A DNA stretch of 64,000 nucleotides from Breoghania sp037026715 (GTDB lineage Bacteria > Pseudomonadota > Alphaproteobacteria > Rhizobiales > Stappiaceae): positions 62,001-126,000 of the forward strand of contig NZ_JBANCG010000002.1 of the NCBI RefSeq assembly GCF_037026715.1, read 5' to 3'. Numbering within the stretch: the first letter of the stretch is position 1; every line of letters starts with the position of its first letter. Of this stretch, positions 60,281-64,000 are shown piece after piece. The notes beneath the pieces were generated by a model. The model made no database searches. It was not told the DNA's origin and worked only from the letters and a program-made list of their open reading frames with translations. Both the position numbers and the translations under genes were made by a program.

Positions 60281-61669
60281 TCAGAACTTCTTCATCACCG
60301 AAACGGTCACCGCGGCGTTGGCGTAATCGTCTGTCGGATAGGTGGAAACCGCCCGGCGGTATTCGCCCGCCAGCATCAGCGCCCAGTCCTCGGCCACCGG
60401 AACGGTCAGCGTGCTGCGCATCCAGTATTCGTCGTCCTTCTGGGACCGGCGCGCATCGATCCCGGCATCTGGTTCGTCGTACCAGCGCGCGAGATAGCCG
60501 GCGTCGAGATCGACGAACCAGGGGCGCTCCAGAACGGCGACCGGGGAGGCGAACGTCTTGCGCAGGCCAGCGCTCGCGCCGGCTTCCCAATAAGTCTGGT
60601 CGGCCGCGTCGGTTTCCTCGCGCGCGCCGGAAAGCGCGCCGCGAAACGCCAGGCCGGGGGTCATGAACCAGGTGTAGGCGAGCCGGCTGGAGACGCGGTC
60701 GCCGTTGCGCTGCGACACGTTCGGATAGGTGGCGCTGTCGTTGAACCAGCGGCGGCGCAATTCGGTCTTGCTCTCCAGCCGGGAGCGCACGTCAGGCAGC
60801 CACGCCAGCCGGATGCCCGCACCCAGCGTGCCGGAATAGTTGGCCCCGTCGAGCCGCACGCCGCCGAGAATGGCGTAGACGCCGAGTCGCGCGTCGTCCC
60901 ATCCCACACGGGCCATGTTGAACGAGGGGCCGACGGTGATCTCGGCGATCTCGGTCTGGAGGCGGCTGAGCTGCGCGTAGCGCGCGCCGTAGAAGAGAAG
61001 ATCCGCCTCCAGCAGGTCGCCCTGGCTGGCGAGGTCGTAGGAAACGTGGGCGGTCGCGGCCAGATAGGCGTTGGCGTCGGACTGGCTGACCGCGCTGTCG
61101 CCGAGCAGGAACTCCAGCCCGTTCAGCGTCACGGACCTGTCGCCGGGGGCGGCGTTGGCATTGGACTGCCAGCGCGCGCCGACGATGACGGCGGCGGAGG
61201 TCTTGAGCGGCTCCTCGGCCCGGTCGATGCCGGCGAGATAGACATCGACACGCTCGCGCACTTCTGGCGGCACGTCCGGACCCGAGATCGCGGCCTGGAA
61301 ATATTGCCGGGCGACGTCGAAGGCGCTGAGGCGATAGTAGAGGACGCCGAGTTCCAGCTGCACCCGCGGAAGGCCCGGCGCGTAGATCAGCATGCGTTCC
61401 AGCGTGGAGATGGCGGCTTCGAAGTCGCCGATGCGGGCGGAAAGGGCGGCGTAGGAGAAGGCGATGTCGAGATTGTCGGGCTCTGCCAGCATCGCCTGCA
61501 GCAATTGCAGGCGGCGGGTCTCTATGTCGGCGGCCTCACCCGTACCGGTCGCACCTGCCGGCTCCGCCTGCTGCTGGGCGAGCGCAAACGGCGCGGAGAG
61601 GCATGCGCTGCCCGCGACGGCCAAACCCAGAAACGCCACAGCCGCGGCTGTGCGGAGCCGTTGCGACAT
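60281..61669 (-). CDS. Slam-like TPR / beta-barrel outer-membrane protein (type XI secretion candidate)
   Basis: Protein of about 462 aa. A signal peptide (AAAVAFLGLAVAGSACLSAP) is followed by TPR helices (about 50-140: DIAFSYAALSARIGDFEAAI, LELGVLYYRLSAFDVARQYF) and a DUF560/Slam-type 14-strand barrel to the C-terminal Phe (SVMKKF). Barrel signs include alternating strands such as ASAGLRKTFASPVAVLERPW and ILGGVRLDGANYSGTLGAGI. Slam proteins move lipoproteins or soluble proteins across the outer membrane. ATG 61669 has GAGG before it; ATG 61681 would add four residues. It is encoded directly ahead of its likely substrate. Confidence 0.75.
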   Translation of the reverse strand: MSQRLRTAAAVAFLGLAVAGSACLSAPFALAQQQAEPAGATGTGEAADIETRRLQLLQAMLAEPDNLDIAFSYAALSARIGDFEAAISTLERMLIYAPGLPRVQLELGVLYYRLSAFDVARQYFQAAISGPDVPPEVRERVDVYLAGIDRAEEPLKTSAAVIVGARWQSNANAAPGDRSVTLNGLEFLLGDSAVSQSDANAYLAATAHVSYDLASQGDLLEADLLFYGARYAQLSRLQTEIAEITVGPSFNMARVGWDDARLGVYAILGGVRLDGANYSGTLGAGIRLAWLPDVRSRLESKTELRRRWFNDSATYPNVSQRNGDRVSSRLAYTWFMTPGLAFRGALSGAREETDAADQTYWEAGASAGLRKTFASPVAVLERPWFVDLDAGYLARWYDEPDAGIDARRSQKDDEYWMRSTLTVPVAEDWALMLAGEYRRAVSTYPTDDYANAAVTVSVMKKF

Positions 61670-61775
61670 CGCAGGCCTCATTGCGCTTGAACGTGTCAAT
61701 GAGGGCAATGAGCGACATGAAGAGTCAATCTACTTACAATGCGTAAGAGTGCTCGACGAAAAGTTGTGGTCTTTT

Positions 61776-61793
61776 TGTGTCCTCGCGGACACA
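61776..61793. promoter_or_regulatory. 18-bp palindrome upstream of the Slam-like gene
   Basis: TGTGTCC-TCGC-GGACACA, perfect arms, about 107 bases before the proposed start in a locally AT-rich stretch. It is a candidate operator; no regulator can be named. Confidence 0.45.
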
Positions 61794-61837
61794 GAATCGG
61801 CCGTAAAAAGGGCGCGCGACTGTATTAAATCATTGTT

Positions 61838-62050
61838 TTAATAGGTTTCGGGGTCATCCGGATCAACGTCGTCGAGTTCGACGGCGGGGATCGCGTAGCT
61901 CCCCGAAAGCCACCTGTTGAGGTCTACGTCCGCGCACCGGGCGGAGCAGAACGGGTAGTATTTGTCGACCGAGAGCTTGCTGCAGTTGGGGCAGGGGCGC
62001 GGGGGGCGCGCCGGTTCCTGCCCCTTGTTGTCGTTGTCGTGCGTCGTCAT
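61838..62050 (-). CDS. yacG: DNA gyrase inhibitor YacG
   Basis: Zinc protein of 70 aa with two CxxC-type pairs, PRPCPNCSKLSV and YYPFCSARCADVDLNRWL, the YacG signature. It binds GyrB and blocks DNA access in E. coli. ATG 62050 starts 14 bp after the maf stop. Its stop lies inside a TATTAAA/TTTAATA inverted repeat (61823-61843), a weak terminator. Confidence 0.93.
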   Translation of the reverse strand: MTTHDNDNKGQEPARPPRPCPNCSKLSVDKYYPFCSARCADVDLNRWLSGSYAIPAVELDDVDPDDPETY

Positions 62051-62064
62051 GGGTGCATTTCGCC

Positions 62065-62700
62065 CTATTCGCTGAGCGCCAGCGTGTCCGACCAGTTCTG
62101 CCGCACCGGATATCCCGCGCCGGCGAGCATCGAGACGGCCTCGAAGACCGGCAGCCCGACGACGTTCGTGTAGGATCCGACGAGCTTCACCACGAAGGCT
62201 CCGGCGATGCCCTGGATGGCATAGCCACCCGCCTTGCCGCGCCATTCGCCGCTGTCGAGATAGTCCTCGATCTCGGCCTCCGACAGGCGCTTGAAGCGCA
62301 CCCGGGTCTCGATGAGCTTGGCGCGGGTCGCATTGCCGGCAGCGGCCACGCACACGCCGGTATAGACCCGGTGGGCGCGCCCCGACAAAAGCCTGAGGCA
62401 GCTTTCCGCCTCGTCGCGAAGCTCGGTCTTGGGCAGGATGCGCCGGCCGACCGAGACCACCGTATCGGCGGCGAGCACGAGAGCGTCACGGTAGTCGGCG
62501 TCCTTGTCGATCGAGCGCCGGACCACTTCCGCCTTGGTGCGCGCCAGCCGGTTGGCAAGCGCGCGCGGCGTCTCTCCGCGGTTCGGCTCCTCGTCGATAT
62601 CGGAGGGGAGCAGATAATCCGGCTTTATGCCGACCTGTTCGAGCAGCGCCAGTCGCCGCGGCGACCCGGATGCGAGAACGAGCTTTTTGCGATCCGTCAT
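62065..62700 (-). CDS. maf: Maf-like nucleotide pyrophosphatase
   Basis: House-cleaning NTP pyrophosphatase of 211 aa. Motifs: KLVLASGSPRRLALLEQVG, the Asp/Lys region LVLAADTVVSVGRRIL and the Gly-rich GEWRGKAGGYAIQGIAGAFV. It hydrolyses modified or non-canonical nucleoside triphosphates, probably dTTP/UTP-type by its sequence subgroup. ATG 62700 (MTDRKKL) is preferred over a TTG three codons earlier. Part of the conserved infA-maf-yacG order. Confidence 0.92.
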   Translation of the reverse strand: MTDRKKLVLASGSPRRLALLEQVGIKPDYLLPSDIDEEPNRGETPRALANRLARTKAEVVRRSIDKDADYRDALVLAADTVVSVGRRILPKTELRDEAESCLRLLSGRAHRVYTGVCVAAAGNATRAKLIETRVRFKRLSEAEIEDYLDSGEWRGKAGGYAIQGIAGAFVVKLVGSYTNVVGLPVFEAVSMLAGAGYPVRQNWSDTLALSE

Positions 62701-62755
62701 CGGCAGCAACCGTCATGCCCGCGAAAGGCCGCGAAAGGCGGCCTGTCGGAGGGAT

Positions 62756-62974
62756 CTACTTGAATCGATAGGTGATGCGACCCTTGGTCAGGTCGTAGGG
62801 CGTCATCTCGACGAGCACGCGGTCGCCGGCGAGAACGCGGATACGGTTCTTGCGCATGCGGCCGGCGGTGTGGGCGATGATCTCGTGTTCGTTCTCAAGC
62901 TTCACGCGAAACGTCGCGTTGGGCAGAAGTTCCGTGACCGTGCCCGGAAATTCCAAGACTTCTTCTTTCGCCAT
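62756..62974 (-). CDS. infA: Translation initiation factor IF-1
   Basis: 72 aa, the standard length. The OB fold reads EFPGTVTELLPNATFRVKLE and ends VEMTPYDLTKGRITYRFK. ATG 62974 (MAKEEVLEFPG) follows AGGAAA. It binds the ribosomal A site with IF-2 and IF-3. It is 55 bp upstream of maf on the same strand. Confidence 0.97.
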   Translation of the reverse strand: MAKEEVLEFPGTVTELLPNATFRVKLENEHEIIAHTAGRMRKNRIRVLAGDRVLVEMTPYDLTKGRITYRFK

Positions 62975-63280
62975 GCGGTTTCCTGGCTCTCCTGTTCGAT
63001 CGTGCAGATCCGGCAAAAAGGTGGAAACCGGCTTTCTCGTCGAGATCTGCAAGCTGCTGTCTTGTTGGCGGCGACGCGGACCCCGACGGGGGCCGTTCCC
63101 GCGTTTGTGCGCGCGAACCTAACGGATTGGATGGGGAAAGTGAACAGGCCATAAACATTGCCGTGGCAATGCGGCATTGCAACGCGCGCAGGGCAGTCCT
63201 GCCCGCAAGGTCCGCACGTTCCGTTCCCCATCCGATCCGGTCGGTCTGGCCAGTATCGGGCCCAATCTACCTGGTCCAAT

Positions 63281-63733
63281 CTACCCGGCAGGCGTCGGGC
63301 GCCAGCCGAGACGCTTCTTGATCCGTGTGGTGAGCTCGTCGCGCACGGCCCGGTAGGCGTCGAGTATCTGGTCGCGGCTGCCCGTGGCAAGTGTCGGATC
63401 CGCAGTTGGCCAGTATTCCACATCCAGTGATTCCGTCCGCGTCAGTTCCAGCGCCCAGTGATGGGCTTCGGGCGCGAGCGAAACCACCAGATCGAAATTC
63501 GTGTCCTCCAGTTCCTTCACCGTGTGCGGCTCGTGCTTGTCGATATCGAGACCGATCTCGGCGAGCACGGCATCGACGAAGGGATCGCGCTGGCCCTTTC
63601 GCACACCGGCGGAGGCTATGTAGATGCGTTGAGGAAACAGCTGCTTGGCAATGGCCGCGGCCATGGGGGAGCGCACGGCGTTCATGCCGCAGACGAACAG
63701 GATGGCGCTGGGCAACCGCTCAGGCGTCACCAC
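63281..63733 (-). CDS. Low-molecular-weight phosphatase / ArsC-like
   Basis: Protein of 150 aa with the P-loop CGMNAVRS (C-x5-R-S) at residues 15-22 and a general-acid region in TADPTLATGSRDQILDAYRA. This is the LMW protein-tyrosine-phosphatase fold; arsenate reductases share it. In Rhizobiales it stands between the UPF0262 gene and infA, as here, so a general phosphatase role is more likely than arsenic resistance. GTG 63733 is used; another GTG lies one codon later. The 306 bp to infA contain nothing recognisable. Confidence 0.85.
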   Translation of the reverse strand: MVTPERLPSAILFVCGMNAVRSPMAAAIAKQLFPQRIYIASAGVRKGQRDPFVDAVLAEIGLDIDKHEPHTVKELEDTNFDLVVSLAPEAHHWALELTRTESLDVEYWPTADPTLATGSRDQILDAYRAVRDELTTRIKKRLGWRPTPAG

Positions 63734-63738
63734 GCTTG

Positions 63739-64000
63739 TCAGCCTTTCCGGTAGAGCGCGCAGATCAGGGTGAACAGCCGGCGCGCGGTCTGGTGGTCGA
63801 GCTCGATCTTTCCCTTCAGTCTCTCGCTGAGAAGTTCCGACCCCTCGTTGTGCACGCCGCGCCGGCCCATGTCGATCGCCTCGATCTGGCTCGGCGTGGC
63901 GGTGCGGATGGCGGCGTAGTAGCTCTCGCAGATCAGGAAATAGTCCTTCAGGATCCGCCTGAGCGGTCCCAGCGACAGCACATGCGTGACGACCAGATCG
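63739..64000 (-). CDS. UPF0262 family protein (5' truncated)
   Basis: The C-terminal 86 residues are visible; the start is beyond the right edge. The block HVLSLGPLRRILKDYFLICE, SYYAAIRTATPSQIEAIDMG and RRGVHNEGSELL is the UPF0262 signature, a family of unknown function restricted to alphaproteobacteria. It ends five bases before the phosphatase start, so both share a transcript. Confidence 0.9.
   Translation of the reverse strand, partial: DLVVTHVLSLGPLRRILKDYFLICESYYAAIRTATPSQIEAIDMGRRGVHNEGSELLSERLKGKIELDHQTARRLFTLICALYRKG

Overview
The window is high-GC, gene-dense DNA of an alphaproteobacterium of the order Hyphomicrobiales (Rhizobiales); a Stappia/Labrenzia-type marine lineage would fit. 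Evidence: a heme-PAS FixL with FixJ and FixK, a full cbb3 oxidase locus (ccoNOQP-GHIS), a C4-pathway 5-aminolevulinate synthase, a PodJ-like polar protein, and the core order UPF0262 - small phosphatase - infA - maf - yacG. GTG and TTG starts and strong GC bias are common, so many long antisense reading frames are shadows and are left out.

Layout. 0.5-8.0 kb (minus strand): a beta-oxidation block (fused hydratase/dehydrogenase, thiolase, two acyl-CoA dehydrogenases) with a MerR/LiuR-type regulator. The same palindrome lies before the regulator and before the first dehydrogenase. 8.4-14.7 kb: PodJ-like protein, then a TauE/SafE permease coupled to a TIGR02186 protein. 15.5-18.8 kb: translationally coupled PdeM nuclease and DEXH helicase. 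19.4-24.9 kb: NTF2-like protein, DsbA-fold isomerase, thioesterase, esterase, sodium:solute symporter with a small membrane partner. 25.5-30.2 kb: a CrbR-like response regulator and a very large CrbS-like transporter-kinase. 30.7-45.5 kb: the low-oxygen island fixL-fixJ-degenerate receiver-fixK-hemN-ccoNOQP-ccoGH-ccoIS. TTGAC-N4-GTCAA boxes stand before hemN and ccoN. 46.1-56.3 kb: hemA, a CheY-like protein, eda-kdgK, a second TSUP permease, a ThrE-type exporter, a MATE exporter and an NSS symporter. 56.3-61.7 kb: a truncated integrase remnant beside tRNA-Phe, then a FecR-domain secreted protein and a Slam-like TPR/beta-barrel partner. 61.8-64.0 kb: yacG, maf, infA, a small phosphatase and the end of a UPF0262 gene.

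How the parts work together. FixL senses oxygen through heme and phosphorylates FixJ. FixJ should activate fixK, and FixK should switch on hemN (oxygen-independent heme synthesis) and the cbb3 oxidase genes. A small receiver with missing active-site residues lies between fixJ and fixK, where a FixT-like feedback protein could be expected. CrbSR-like proteins probably couple acetate or carboxylate sensing to carbon use, next to a dedicated symporter.

Almost every gap carries members of five families of palindromic dispersed repeats (called A to E here), often joined to one another. The most unusual candidates are the degenerate receiver, the FecR/Slam-like pair next to tRNA-Phe, the integrase scar at that tRNA, and a solitary type I-E-like CRISPR repeat. 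No complete mobile element, cas gene or rRNA is visible.
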